Notes: generated by a model not told the origin, from the sequence alone. Positions 32,354 through 41,902 are shown, counted from the first letter of the stretch. The stretch is DNA of 64,000 nucleotides from Rhodobacteraceae bacterium HTCC2083 (GCA_000156115.1 DS995276.1:3222696-3286695), one strand, 5' to 3'. Made by a program: numbers and translations.

Positions 32354-32506
32354 TCCTGTCCCAACTTAGATGCATCTAACACGTCCTGTCCCAACGAGAG
32401 TGTTAACATTCAGAGCTTTGCCTGGCTCTTACACGGCGAGTATCGGATCCTAACGAAAACACCTACTTTGCGCCGCCATCCTTCCCCGGATGTGCGGCGT
32501 TTTTTT
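32354..32506 (+). ncRNA. Candidate small RNA or 3' UTR with duplicated CCTGTCCC motif
   Basis: TCCTGTCCCAAC occurs twice (32354-32365 and 32384-32395), separated by the perfect 14-bp palindrome TTAGATGCATCTAA (32366-32379). A strong terminator follows at 32471-32506. C-rich motifs repeated in single-stranded loops are typical of some alphaproteobacterial regulatory RNAs. There is no ORF. No promoter was found, so it could also be the 3' UTR of the preceding gene. Confidence 0.35.
32471..32506 (+). terminator. Intrinsic terminator
   Basis: CGCCGC-ATCC pairs with GGAT-GCGGCG with a small internal loop, followed by seven T residues. It runs into the stop codon of the convergent Fe-S scaffold gene. 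Confidence 0.88.
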
Positions 32507-32945
32507 ATGCTTGGATAAGGTCAATCGCCTCACATGTGGCCTCGATCGACAACAGGATCGACGCGTGCCGGTTTTTATAAGCAGAGGCGGGCAGAAAAAC
32601 TTCAAACCCTTGGAAAGGACTGTCGGGCACGACTCCGTTCCCGTTTAAAAGTGCGCGCAATTGATCGCGTGCGCTCAATAATTGTTCAGGTGTCGTGCCA
32701 AGAATTGCACCCCCAACAACGGATGCCGATGCCTGTCCAAGCGCACAGGCTTTGACATCTTGCCCGAATGCGCTGATCACGCCATCTTTCAGATCTAAAT
32801 CAACAGTTACCATCGAGCCGCAGAGGGGCGAGCGCTTCTTGACGCTGGCTTGCGCTGTCCCCAACCGTTCCGCATGGGGAATATCGGCGGCAAGCGCTAG
32901 AATTTTGCCCGAATAGAGCTTGATAAGATCAGTTTTGCCTGACAT
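32505..32945 (-). CDS. Iron-sulfur cluster scaffold-like protein (NifU/SufU N-domain)
   Basis: The 146-residue protein matches the U-type scaffold fold (LIKLYSGKILALAADIPH, VKKRSPLCGSMVTVDL, DVKACALGQASASVVG). Cys42, Cys67 and a C-terminal Cys138 resemble the three ligands of SufU/IscU, but the Asp that usually follows the first Cys (CGD) is Ser here. This Rhodobacterales subgroup therefore may not assemble clusters in the standard way. It is divergent from hisI with 72 bp between them. Confidence 0.8.
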   Translation of the reverse strand: MSGKTDLIKLYSGKILALAADIPHAERLGTAQASVKKRSPLCGSMVTVDLDLKDGVISAFGQDVKACALGQASASVVGGAILGTTPEQLLSARDQLRALLNGNGVVPDSPFQGFEVFLPASAYKNRHASILLSIEATCEAIDLIQA

Positions 32946-33017
32946 GTGTTTGTGCGCTTTCGCCGTGTTTCGTTAAAGGTCATTTAGGCGAGGAGCCTCA
33001 GTTTTCAAAGGAGTAGC

Positions 33018-33377
33018 ATGATGATTTTTAATCCCGCAACGCTGGCGTTCAATGAATCCGGCCTTATTCCAGTGATCGCACAGTCCGAGGCGACTGGCGA
33101 AGTCCTAATGATGGCTTGGATGAACGAAGAGGCGGTACAACGCACAATAGACACCCGCAAAGTTACTTACTGGTCGCGCTCCCGTCAATCGTTCTGGGTC
33201 AAAGGCGAAACATCAGGCAACGTGCAGCAGCTGATTGATCTGCGCATGGATTGCGACAAGGACTGCCTGTTGGCGCTTGTGAAACAGACAGGGCCAGCAT
33301 GTCACACCAACCGAAGAAGTTGTTTTTATACTTCAGTTTCAGAAGGTTCTGAGATTGAATTGATGTCTCCTGAATAA
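33018..33377 (+). CDS. hisI: Phosphoribosyl-AMP cyclohydrolase
   Basis: HisI opens the purine ring of PR-AMP, the third step of histidine synthesis. The core motifs MMAWMNEEAVQRTI, TYWSRSRQSFWVKGETSGN and the zinc/magnesium ligands in DCDKDCLLALV and GPACHTNRRSCFY are complete in 119 residues. AAAGGAG precedes the ATG. It is the monofunctional form, with HisE elsewhere. It converges on gluQ. Confidence 0.95.
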   Translation: MMIFNPATLAFNESGLIPVIAQSEATGEVLMMAWMNEEAVQRTIDTRKVTYWSRSRQSFWVKGETSGNVQQLIDLRMDCDKDCLLALVKQTGPACHTNRRSCFYTSVSEGSEIELMSPE

Positions 33378-33382
33378 CGCGT

Positions 33383-34222
33383 TCACAGTCCAACCATTCG
33401 CTTAACATCCATTGGCGATATCCCATCCTCGCGGTATTTAGCGATAGCGCGCGCATCGTCCCGCTTAGCAAGCCTTTTGCCAGCATCGTCGCGGATTAAC
33501 CTATGATGTTGATAGATGGGGGTCGCAAACCCCAAAATCTTTTGCAACAAAATATGGATGAAAGTGGCCTCTCGAAGGTCCTCACCACGAATGATCTGGG
33601 TTATCTTTTGGTCGGCATCATCCACGACAATCGAAAGATGGTAGGATGCGGCCATATCCTTGCGCGCCACGACGATATCGCCAATTTCAGATGTTATTTG
33701 ATCTGCTGACTTAGTGTGATGCTGTATACCATCCAGGAAACTGATTTCGTCGATTCCAAAAAGCTTGAGCGATTTATAGATGTTAAGACGTAGAACAGTG
33801 TGTTCTGGCAAGCTGCCAAATAGCTCTGCTCGACACGTTCCCGGATAGACTAAACCGTCAGGCCCGATCAAAGGCGCGCCTTCTTGCGGAGCATTCGCGG
33901 CCTCTTTGATATCTTTTCGCGTGCACGTGCACGAATAGAGCAAACCTAAATCCCACAAACGCTGCAAAGCATTGCGATACTGCTTAGAACGCGCGTTCTG
34001 GGACCAAATTGGACCATACCACGTCACCCCCAACCACGTCAGATCTTCCACAATCTGATCGACCCAATGCGCGCGCGCGCGGCTCTGATCAATGTCATCC
34101 ATGCGCAGATGGAAAAAACCATTGTTTGCACGCGCTTGATCATGTGCAAGAAGGGCTGAGTACGCATGGCCCAAATGTAGTGGACCTGTTGGGCTAGGTG
34201 CAAATCGTGTTCGAAAAATCAC
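33383..34222 (-). CDS. gluQ: Glutamyl-Q tRNA(Asp) synthetase
   Basis: GluQ-RS attaches glutamate to queuosine at position 34 of tRNA-Asp. It is a shortened glutamyl-tRNA synthetase of 279 residues without the anticodon-binding domain. The class I HIGH motif appears as HLGH (FAPSPTGPLHLGHAYSAL) and KMSKS as KRLAKRD. Zinc ligands Cys-x-Cys...Tyr...Cys are seen in SCTCTRKDI and VYPGTCR. It overlaps the upstream methyltransferase gene by 4 nt. Confidence 0.93.
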   Translation of the reverse strand: MIFRTRFAPSPTGPLHLGHAYSALLAHDQARANNGFFHLRMDDIDQSRARAHWVDQIVEDLTWLGVTWYGPIWSQNARSKQYRNALQRLWDLGLLYSCTCTRKDIKEAANAPQEGAPLIGPDGLVYPGTCRAELFGSLPEHTVLRLNIYKSLKLFGIDEISFLDGIQHHTKSADQITSEIGDIVVARKDMAASYHLSIVVDDADQKITQIIRGEDLREATFIHILLQKILGFATPIYQHHRLIRDDAGKRLAKRDDARAIAKYREDGISPMDVKRMVGL

Positions 34223-34833
34223 TTTTTATCAAGTACATAAACGCTAGATTTCATGTTCCGACCTGGCAAATGATCACCGTATTCTTCTGACAAGAGCTGC
34301 GCACTCCCTTCAGAAATGGCGTCGTTGATCCGCGCGTAAAACACCGGATCTTCTAGCGTGTGATCATTGTAAGAGAGAACAAATTTTCCACCTGGATCGA
34401 GCGCTTCGAGCAACATATCAAAAACCTCAACAGGTGCCGCACCAGCGCCGATCACGCCGATCGCGCAAATCGCCGAGTAAGCGCTTTTTTTCACAGGAAA
34501 GGGTTGATCAGGCTCGGACAGGTTCAGGCTTCTGTACAGGTTTTTTTCTGCTGCAAGATCAAGCATTTCCTGCGTCATATCCATGCCATCTATCGTACTA
34601 AAGCCTGCAAGAGACAGCGCTAAACCAGACAAGCCCGTGCCACAACCAAAGTCCAAGATCGGTTGGGAAAAATCAACGGTCACGGCTTTGAGGGCATTCG
34701 CACAGCGAGCAGGGGTCACATAGCCATTTTGACCCGTTTCTGCCTCGTAACTCTTTGCCCACTTGGCATAAAGCTCGCGCGTGGCTTGCGTGCCAGTGAC
34801 GCCGTAGGCTTTGTCGAGAAAATTTTCTGTCAT
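34219..34833 (-). CDS. Class I SAM-dependent methyltransferase
   Basis: The 204-residue protein has motif I of SAM methyltransferases (ILDFGCGTGLSGLALSLAG) and the acidic residue of motif II (IDGMDMTQEMLDLAAEK), then FVLSYNDHTLEDPVFY. The substrate cannot be inferred. Its stop overlaps the gluQ start by 4 nt, so the two are translated together; a role in tRNA modification is possible but not shown by the sequence. Confidence 0.85.
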   Translation of the reverse strand: MTENFLDKAYGVTGTQATRELYAKWAKSYEAETGQNGYVTPARCANALKAVTVDFSQPILDFGCGTGLSGLALSLAGFSTIDGMDMTQEMLDLAAEKNLYRSLNLSEPDQPFPVKKSAYSAICAIGVIGAGAAPVEVFDMLLEALDPGGKFVLSYNDHTLEDPVFYARINDAISEGSAQLLSEEYGDHLPGRNMKSSVYVLDKK

Positions 34834-34865
34834 AAAAATACGCTAGCGGGCGGGTTCAACCCTGT

Positions 34866-36209
34866 CTAGCCTTGTCCCTGCAACCACTCAGTCCAAGCCG
34901 CCTTTGCGCGATCTGTGTAGGCTTTGTAACGATCCGTGCGACCACGCCGTCCGCCTTTGAGGCCTTCTACGGGGCGAAACAGTCCGAAATTCACATTCAT
35001 CGGCTGGAACGTCTTCGCCTCAGCACCACCCGTTATGTGATGTACTAAAGCGCCTGTGGCTGTGTCTTGCGGCAGTTCAGAGAGCGGTGTTCCCTTGATC
35101 TCTGCGGCGGCAAGTCGACCTGCGAGCAAGCCCATCGAAGCACTTTCAACGTACCCCTCAACACCTGTGATCTGACCCGCAAAACGGATGTGCGGCTTCG
35201 ATTTTAGGCGCATTTGACTGTCTAACAAGGTCGGCGAGTTCAGGAATGTATTGCGGTGGATACCACCAAGACGTGCAAAACTCGCATTCTCAAGTCCGGG
35301 AATGGATTTGAAAACATCAGCTTGCGCGCCGTATCTCATTTTCGTTTGGAAGCCGACGATATTATAGAGTGTGCCAAGCGCATTGTCGCGGCGCAATTGT
35401 ACTACGGCATAGGCTTTCACGTCTGGTTGATGCGGGTTGGTAAGGCCAACAGGCTTCATCGGGCCAAACCGCAGCGTTTCGCGACCACGTTCGGCCATGA
35501 CCTCTATCGGTAGGCAGCCGTCGAAGTATTTCGCGGTTTCGCCTTCGTGAAACTCGGCCTTATCCGCTGTTAACAAGGCGTTAATGAACCCTTCGTATTG
35601 CTCTTTGTCCATTGGGCAATTGAGGTAGGCTGTGCGCTCTTCCTCGGTTTCACCTTTGTCGTAACGCGACTGCATCCAAGCTTTACTCATGTCGATGCTG
35701 TCGGCGTAAATAATCGGGGCGATCGCATCGAAGAAGGCTAAAGCGTCTTGGCCGGTCTCCGCGGCGATAGATTCACCAAGATGGGACGAGGTCAAAGGAC
35801 CCGTCGCAATGATCCAATGACCGCTTGAAGGAAGCTCTGTAATTTCCTCATAATCAACAGTTATTAAATTATGATTATTGATTTTCTCTGTAACACCAGC
35901 AGCGAAGGCTTCACGATCCACAGCCAAAGCACCGCCCGCAGGAAGACGATGTTCACCCGCCATTTCCATAATCAAACCGCCCGCTTGCCGCATTTCCCAA
36001 TGCAGCAACCCGACTGCGTTTTGTTCGTGATCGTCCGAGCGGAATGAATTGGAACACACCATTTCAGCAAGGTCGCCCGACTTATGTGCAAAGGTTTCAA
36101 CCTTCGGGCGCATCTCATGAATGACGACGTTGACGCCCAAATTGGCCGCTTGCCATGCTGCTTCGGATCCAGCGAGCCCGCCGCCGATAATATGTAGAGT
36201 TTTATCCAT
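34866..36209 (-). CDS. trmFO: tRNA m5U54 methyltransferase, folate/FAD-dependent
   Basis: TrmFO makes ribothymidine at position 54 of tRNA using methylenetetrahydrofolate and FADH2. The N-terminal FAD motif is [16 protein letters not shown], followed by the family's [23 protein letters not shown] and [16 protein letters not shown]. About 447 residues is typical. Start [11 protein letters not shown] at 36209 fits the family; an in-frame ATG at 36218 is an alternative. Neither has a clear ribosome site. Confidence 0.94.
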   Translation of the reverse strand: MDKTLHIIGGGLAGSEAAWQAANLGVNVVIHEMRPKVETFAHKSGDLAEMVCSNSFRSDDHEQNAVGLLHWEMRQAGGLIMEMAGEHRLPAGGALAVDREAFAAGVTEKINNHNLITVDYEEITELPSSGHWIIATGPLTSSHLGESIAAETGQDALAFFDAIAPIIYADSIDMSKAWMQSRYDKGETEEERTAYLNCPMDKEQYEGFINALLTADKAEFHEGETAKYFDGCLPIEVMAERGRETLRFGPMKPVGLTNPHQPDVKAYAVVQLRRDNALGTLYNIVGFQTKMRYGAQADVFKSIPGLENASFARLGGIHRNTFLNSPTLLDSQMRLKSKPHIRFAGQITGVEGYVESASMGLLAGRLAAAEIKGTPLSELPQDTATGALVHHITGGAEAKTFQPMNVNFGLFRPVEGLKGGRRGRTDRYKAYTDRAKAAWTEWLQGQG

Positions 36210-36248
36210 GCCGCGCATGTAGGTCAGCGCGCGGCAATTAGCAAACTT

Positions 36249-37568
36249 TTAACTAGGGTCTGATATCGTATCGAGGGGCAGATCAGAGGGCATGCGAACT
36301 GGAACGCCTAATCGGCCATGACGGCTAATTGGATCTTCAAGCGTACGGAGGATGCTCATGAGTTGATCAATTTCGATATCACGCAGCTCGACAGGTTCGA
36401 TTTCAACGGCTCTCTAGATGCGCAGCACTTCTGCAAGATTATCCATCGGTTCCCAGTCTTTAGTGGATTGGCCTAAGTCGTGAAGCGCGGCTTGACGGCG
36501 GTCATAGTTGCCGACCCTCAAATGGGTCGAGGTGGTGGTGCACCATCGACACTAAGTCTGTATATGCGCCATTGTGACCGTAGGGTGCGCTTAGTGTCAC
36601 ATTGCGCAGGCTAGGGGTGCGCAAACGGAACTTGTCGTCCTCAACGCCGGAAATTATGCCGCGACCCGCATCCGCATAGGCGTCGTCTTTGCCAAGCCCG
36701 AATTGCGGACGGCCGATAGCGCGGAAATAATGATCGGTTTGGAACTTGCCTTCATGGCATGAAGCGCCGGTAACCTTGCCATAAATATTGCTATTCCGGC
36801 CGTCTCATCAATGCTCAGCGCGTCTTCTTTGCCATTGAAATATTTATCAAACGGACTGTCAGTGGCGCGAAATTTATAAGTAATTAACTGCGACAGAGTA
36901 TCGCCTATGTCAGTGTTATGCAGCGTCCGGTCTTTGCCAATGATCCAGTCAAAGGTCATCCGATATTCGTTAATCGATTCAACGTTTACAGTGATTTTCT
37001 GCCATGCGTCGTTCGGGCCATGAATTATTTCGGCACCAATGGCGTCCGCGATCAGGTTTTCACCAGGGTACCCCGCCATTTCGTCCTAGCTGAGGATCGG
37101 GAGAATGTTTTGCGCAGCAAAGGCAGTTGGAACGGTCCGCTCCAACGTGCGGTCGTCAGGCATTGCGACGCCGTACATCGGCTCTCGGTTTAAATGAACG
37201 CGACCGTCATGAAACATCACGGAAAATTCCCACGCACCTAAATTGAACAGAGCAAGGGCATTGCGCGAGATGCATGCTTTTGGAGCATTGCCATTCACTA
37301 CTTCGCGAAGACGACCTAAGCCTAGCCGCCCGTAACCAATCGACAAAGACATTGCATCACCGGATCTCAGAGCAGGATGATGGCATGTTGCGCAGGCGAT
37401 ATTGTCATTTCCAGACAGCACCGGATCAAAGAACAATTGACTCCCGAGTGCGAAGATCTCCGTATATGGCGTGGGGAATTTCGACGGCATAACACGGTTT
37501 AGCCGTTCGGATGCCGTTGCCATGCTCGTACTGCTAAACAACAGGAGGGACCCAAGAAAATAGCGCAT
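36249..37568 (-). pseudogene. Decayed di-heme cytochrome c peroxidase (MauG/CCP-like)
   Basis: The N-terminus is intact: signal peptide MRYFLGSLLLFSSTSMATA at 37568 after CAGGAG, then the first haem motif ACATCHHP. A TAG interrupts the frame at 37086-37088 (ILS-stop-DEMAGYPGEN). A frameshift near 36780 moves the second half (EGKFQTDHYFRAIGRP, FRLRTPSLRNVTLSAPYGHNG) into another frame. A second shift follows near 36515, and a second TAG lies at 36414-36416. The second haem motif reads GASCH, so its first Cys is lost. Several independent lesions show a dead gene. The intact protein would have been a periplasmic peroxidase or related enzyme. Confidence 0.93.
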
Positions 37569-37855
37569 TTGAAAAACTCCTGAAACTCGAAGCATATCAC
37601 GCGGCAAATATCACGCGTCTGCGATCAGGGTCTGGATAACCGTTGGCTCAGGCAAATGATGAATTGGAAACACTGCGGTACAGCTTTGGAAACATCGATG
37701 TAAAACGACACAATAAAACAACAAATATTAGGGTTAATGCGGTCTCGATACGCGGAAGCCCCTTCGCCTGCGATAAAGGACGCCGACACAATCGCCACCA
37801 CTTTGTAGCAAATCGCGCTATAGAAGCTGCAAATGCCCACCGATTTTTTTCGCGC
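37569..37855. other. Intergenic region without a recognisable gene
   Basis: This stretch holds the promoter side of the decayed peroxidase and the 3' flank of the enoyl-CoA hydratase gene. Open frames on both strands have no coding character. I see no RNA gene or repeat. Confidence 0.5.
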
Positions 37856-38644
37856 CTAATCTTGCGTCCAATCTGGCGGTCGCTTGTCCAAAAACGCAGC
37901 AATCCCTTCCTTTGTATCGCGATAAAGCATGTTTTCTACCATGACGTCGCCCGTAAAGTCATAGGCCTCGGCCAATGACATGTCGATCTGCTCGTAGAAC
38001 GCTGATTTTCCAATTTTCACTGCCGCTCCAAGCTTGGTCGCGATGATTTCAGCCATATCTTGGGTTTCACTTGCCAGAGTATCAGCCGCGACTACACGGT
38101 TAATCAAACCTAAATGCTCGGCACGATCCGCATCGATAAATTCGCCGGTTGTAAGCATCTCAAACGCCTGTTTTCGAGGGATATTGCGCGACAATGCAAC
38201 CATTGGGGTTGAACAAAACAAGCCAATATTCACGCCATTCACGCCAAAGCGCGTGCCTTGCGCCGCAACGGCAAGATCGCAACTTGCCACCATCTGGCAG
38301 CCCGCGGCGGTCGCGATGCCATGCACTTGCGCGATAACAGGCTGGGGCAGGGCGCGGATGCTTTGCATCATGGTGGCGCATCGATCAAAGAGATCTTTGA
38401 AATACGCCTTGCCGCCATCCGCATTTTGACGCCCAGACGTCATTTGCTTCAGATCGTGTCCTGCACAAAAGGCTTTGCCCGCGCCGGATAAGATGATCGC
38501 GCGCACAGAGGCGGTTTCGCGCAACTCGAGAAACTGCGATTGTAGCGCTGCAATCATTTCATCAGAGAGCGCGTTCAGCCTCTCAGGTGCATTCATATGA
38601 AGATGCGCAACCGCACCTGTGCCGCGACGTTCTAGAATTGCCAT
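37856..38644 (-). CDS. Enoyl-CoA hydratase/isomerase family protein
   Basis: A crotonase-fold protein of 262 residues: RLNALSDEMIAALQ, oxyanion-hole segment GAGKAFCAGHDLKQM, second oxyanion segment GIATAAGCQMVASCDLAVAA, and the C-terminal EGIAAFLDKRPPDW. It resembles the ECHDC3-type subgroup. It probably hydrates or isomerises a CoA-bound acyl chain, but the substrate is unknown. I choose ATG 38644 (MAILERRG) since GGAGAG lies upstream. It is divergent from a thioesterase gene 59 bp away. Confidence 0.88.
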   Translation of the reverse strand: MAILERRGTGAVAHLHMNAPERLNALSDEMIAALQSQFLELRETASVRAIILSGAGKAFCAGHDLKQMTSGRQNADGGKAYFKDLFDRCATMMQSIRALPQPVIAQVHGIATAAGCQMVASCDLAVAAQGTRFGVNGVNIGLFCSTPMVALSRNIPRKQAFEMLTTGEFIDADRAEHLGLINRVVAADTLASETQDMAEIIATKLGAAVKIGKSAFYEQIDMSLAEAYDFTGDVMVENMLYRDTKEGIAAFLDKRPPDWTQD

Positions 38645-38703
38645 CTTGCTCTCCATCCTGTTGTTGCTGAAACTCTAGAAGCAAGAAGCGCGGGAGAAAA
38701 GCC

Positions 38704-39123
38704 ATGGACCTCAAATTGGATGCAGATGGATTAAACGCATTAATGCGTGCAGAGTTTTCGCAAGTGGCGGGTGATTTCGTCGTGGAAGACGTCAAACCGA
38801 TGGAAGTAAGCGTGCGTATGCCTGTCGCGGAGGAACATTTGCGTCCAGGGGGTACAATCAGTGGTCCAACCATGTTCGCACTGGCAGATGTATCAATGTA
38901 CCTTGCGGTTTTGGCGATGATCGGACCTGTAACGCTTGCGGTCACCACCAATTGCTCCATTGATTTCATGCGAAAGCCCGTAGCTGGCGTTGATTTGATC
39001 GCAAAAGCGCGCCTGCATAAGCTGGGGAGATCCCTTGCCGTTGGAGATGTATTGATACAATCTGTTGGCAAGGTAGACCCTGTCGCAAGAGCTTCCTTGA
39101 CCTATGCGATCCCGCCAAGATGA
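38704..39123 (+). CDS. PaaI-type hotdog thioesterase
   Basis: The 139-residue protein has the hotdog pattern of PaaI thioesterases: LRPGGTISGPTMFALADVSMYLAVLA and TTNCSIDFMRKPVAGVDLIAKARLHKLG. It likely hydrolyses acyl- or aryl-CoA esters. The neighbouring hydratase suggests a shared role in acyl-CoA turnover. Its stop overlaps the next start by 4 nt (ATGA), coupling it to the transporter gene. Confidence 0.88.
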   Translation: MDLKLDADGLNALMRAEFSQVAGDFVVEDVKPMEVSVRMPVAEEHLRPGGTISGPTMFALADVSMYLAVLAMIGPVTLAVTTNCSIDFMRKPVAGVDLIAKARLHKLGRSLAVGDVLIQSVGKVDPVARASLTYAIPPR

Positions 39124-40010
39124 GCGCTAAAACCGCTCAGTTGAGCTTCAAAGCGATAGGGCTTTTGTTGCTTACCATTCTTTGCTTTGACGTCATGTCG
39201 ATCTTGGTGCGCATTCTAAGCACAAGCTACAACGCCCAAGAACTTTCTGCCTATCGCAACGTGTTTGGCATCATTCCATCACTAGCTTTGTTGATCTGGA
39301 CGGGAGAGCTGCGTTTTAAGGCAAGTTCATTCAAAGTTGAGAACCCAAAACTCGCGATTGGGCGCGGTGTTGTGGTGGCTGTGGCGCAACTTTTCTTCTA
39401 TTCGGCACTTGCACAACTAGAACTCGCGACAGTTGCCACATTGGGACAAGCAAACGCGTTCTTCGTGGTCATTCTGTCGGTACTCTATTTAGGCGAAAAG
39501 GTGGGGATCTGGCGGATTGTGGCCTTGTTCGTCGGCTTCGCTGGGGTCGTTTGGATCTTGCGGCCTGGATCTGATGCATTCAGCTTGGTCGCGATCCTGC
39601 CCGTGGGGGCAGCAGCCTGCTACGCTTTTGCAATGGTGAGTGTGCGAAAGTTTTCGGATGACACATCTAATGCCCTGCTATATCTATATTCCTCTATCGG
39701 TTCAATCATAGGAGCCATCATTCTTGCTACTTTCACAGCTGAGTTTTCAGGCGTCCACAGCTGGGCCGACGCGGGCCTGATCCTACTTATGTCGACGATA
39801 GGCGGGATCGGCGTTTTACTGATGATGATCGCGTTCCGCATTGCCAGCCCGTCGGTCTTGGCTCCGTTCTGGTATTTCGGCATTTTGACTGCGGGCCTTT
39901 TTGGCTGGCTCCTGTTTGGAGAAGCGCCGTTAGATAAGTTATTCCCTGGCGTCTTGTTGATTGTGGGCGCTGGTGTTTTGATCATCTGGCGCGAACACAA
40001 GCGCGCATAA
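39120..40010 (+). CDS. EamA-family (DMT superfamily) transporter
   Basis: The 296-residue product has about ten hydrophobic helices arranged as two EamA repeats, for example LLLTILCFDVMSILVRIL at the start and FWYFGILTAGLFGWLLFGEA near the end. DMT carriers export small metabolites; the substrate is unknown. Translationally coupled to the thioesterase. Confidence 0.87.
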   Translation: MSAKTAQLSFKAIGLLLLTILCFDVMSILVRILSTSYNAQELSAYRNVFGIIPSLALLIWTGELRFKASSFKVENPKLAIGRGVVVAVAQLFFYSALAQLELATVATLGQANAFFVVILSVLYLGEKVGIWRIVALFVGFAGVVWILRPGSDAFSLVAILPVGAAACYAFAMVSVRKFSDDTSNALLYLYSSIGSIIGAIILATFTAEFSGVHSWADAGLILLMSTIGGIGVLLMMIAFRIASPSVLAPFWYFGILTAGLFGWLLFGEAPLDKLFPGVLLIVGAGVLIIWREHKRA

Positions 40011-40089
40011 AAAGCGGCGGCCCATGACATACATGAAAGCCGCCGAAGTAAGAGGTTCGTGAAACTTGGGAACAGTCCATACCGCGAGA

Positions 40090-40323
40090 TTAGGCGCGCC
40101 AGAACCTCTTATTCGCTTCGATACTTGCTGTCTCTTGTGTAACGCCGATATCGCGCAACAGGTGAGCGTCAAGATCTTTAAGAGCAAGGCGTGTTCGATA
40201 ACGCGTGGCCCATTTGGAGCTTGTCACCGCAACACGAACCGCCAGCGTCGCCAAAAGTGGCATAGGGCGGTGTTGATCCAGAAAGGCGAGATCTGCTGAG
40301 ATCAGAGCGCGAGATTGTAACAT
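40090..40323 (-). CDS. DUF1127 protein
   Basis: The C-terminal segment (ALKDLDAHLLRDIGVTQ) is the DUF1127 motif, a short Arg-rich helix known from small alphaproteobacterial proteins, some of which affect RNA turnover or phosphate and stress responses. The ATG at 40323 follows AAGGAG. 77 residues is longer than the shortest members (about 50). It is divergent from the MocR regulator, which may control it. Confidence 0.85.
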   Translation of the reverse strand: MLQSRALISADLAFLDQHRPMPLLATLAVRVAVTSSKWATRYRTRLALKDLDAHLLRDIGVTQETASIEANKRFWRA

Positions 40324-40337
40324 AGAACACTCCTTAA

Positions 40338-40426
40338 ATTGTATTGACACAATAATACATTGCACCTAAAAATTAAATACAAAGTGATTTATTGTACGTC
40401 CACAGAAAGATTGTAATGAATACAAT
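40338..40426. promoter_or_regulatory. Operator-like ATTGTA/TACAAT repeats between DUF1127 and mocR-type gene
   Basis: Three inverted pairs occur in 89 bp: TATTG-ACA-CAATA (40342-40354), TACAA-N9-TTGTA (40378-40396) and ATTGTA-ATGAA-TACAAT (40410-40426), the last lying over the start codon of the regulator. The repeats suggest autoregulation by the MocR protein and control of the divergent DUF1127 gene. Confidence 0.5.
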
Positions 40427-41837
40427 TTGGCTCTCCAGCATTGAGAACCGTGAAGGTCCTAAATACAAAGCGCTCGCAGAGGCAATCCGACATGCTATTC
40501 GTGACAAGGCGTTAATCGTTGGGCAAAAATTACCGCCTGTTCGCGATCTTGCATGGGATTTGAAAATTACGCCTGGAACAGTTGCGCGCGCCTACACTTT
40601 GCTAACAGATGAGGGCACTTTGGAAGCCGCCGTAGGTCGCGGAACTTTCGTGGCACCCGCCAAAGCAAAGACTGAGTCGGTGGTCGCCGCTGATCACATA
40701 ACAGATAATGTCACGCATTCCGACACCGCAGAGGAGCGGCCGGATGTAGTGCGCTTAACCTCGCCACAGTTGCCGGATGTCGGGCAAAGGGCTTTGATTC
40801 AACGCTTGATGGGGCAAGTGGCAGCCAACCCGAGGTCGGGCGTGATGCATTATCCCAATCGCACAAAATTTCAGCCAGCGCGCGAGGCGACGCTGCATTG
40901 GCTGCAAGGCACTCCTTTAGGGGCCATTGATGAGCAAGACATTGTTTTATCGCATGGTGGACAGAATGGTGTGAGCCTTGCGCTGCAGTCCATTCTAAGC
41001 GGTCCAACACCAGTAATTTTGGTGGAAGAGCTGTCTTATTCTGGATTTCGACGCGCGGCAGCCTTGTTGCGCGCTGAAGTGATTGCGGTCCCAATGGATG
41101 CACACGGCATGAACCCCGAAGCGATTGCCGCCATTGCCAAATCCCACGATGTTCAGGCCATTTGTACGTCGCCGGAGGTCCATAATCCGACCGGTCTGTT
41201 TACACCCGTTGAGCGGCGCGAAGAGATAGTCGAGGTCGCCAGAGCCCATGATATCCAGATCATCGAGGATGATTGCTACCGCATGGGCGCTTCGCGTGCG
41301 CCGAGCTATCGTATGCTCGCACCAGAGCGAGGCTGGTATGTTTCCTCAATCTCGAAAACCTTAACGCCCGCCTTGCGCATTGGCTTTGTGGTCGCCCCGA
41401 AACCAAGTGTTCCTGCATTGCGTCGCTCTGCTGAGCATGGATTCTTCGGTCTCGCGACACCTTTGGCAGATCTAGCAGAACGTCTTTTGGCCGATCCGCA
41501 AGCCGCTGAATATGCCACAAAGGTGAACGAGGTTTTTGGAAAATATGTGCAGACCTGTGTGAATGCCTTGGGCTGTTATGACTTAACATGGAATGAGGAT
41601 GTACCTTTTGTGTGGTTAAAGCTTCCCGAAGGATGGCGCGCTTCAGCCTTTTGCCAAGCAGCTGAAAGCGAGAAGGTGCAAATTCGCCCCGCAGAAGATT
41701 TTGCAGGGCGCGAGGCGCGCGCCCCTCATGCGGTGCGTATCGCAATAAATGCCCAAATCGCGCATGATCATTTTGAAAGCGCGATGCTGCGGTTGAGGAA
41801 TTTACTGGATTCTCCTCCAGAACGGATCAGCGTTTAG
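40416..41837 (+). CDS. MocR-family regulator (GntR HTH plus aminotransferase domain)
   Basis: An N-terminal GntR winged helix (YKALAEAIRHAIRDKALI, LPPVRDLAWDLKITPGTVARAY) is linked to a PLP-binding fold-type I aminotransferase domain (SHGGQNGVSLALQSIL, IIEDDCYRMG and the Lys site SSISKTLTPALRIGFVV). MocR proteins sense PLP-linked ligands and regulate vitamin B6, GABA or taurine genes. I take ATG 40416 (MNTIWLSSIENREG). It is divergent from DUF1127 with repeated operator-like sites between them; no metabolic target gene is adjacent. Confidence 0.9.
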   Translation: MNTIWLSSIENREGPKYKALAEAIRHAIRDKALIVGQKLPPVRDLAWDLKITPGTVARAYTLLTDEGTLEAAVGRGTFVAPAKAKTESVVAADHITDNVTHSDTAEERPDVVRLTSPQLPDVGQRALIQRLMGQVAANPRSGVMHYPNRTKFQPAREATLHWLQGTPLGAIDEQDIVLSHGGQNGVSLALQSILSGPTPVILVEELSYSGFRRAAALLRAEVIAVPMDAHGMNPEAIAAIAKSHDVQAICTSPEVHNPTGLFTPVERREEIVEVARAHDIQIIEDDCYRMGASRAPSYRMLAPERGWYVSSISKTLTPALRIGFVVAPKPSVPALRRSAEHGFFGLATPLADLAERLLADPQAAEYATKVNEVFGKYVQTCVNALGCYDLTWNEDVPFVWLKLPEGWRASAFCQAAESEKVQIRPAEDFAGREARAPHAVRIAINAQIAHDHFESAMLRLRNLLDSPPERISV

Positions 41838-41902
41838 TGGGGTATTATTTTACCTAATTTATAAGATATTGTTTTCATTATATTATATCACATAAAGGTG
41901 GC

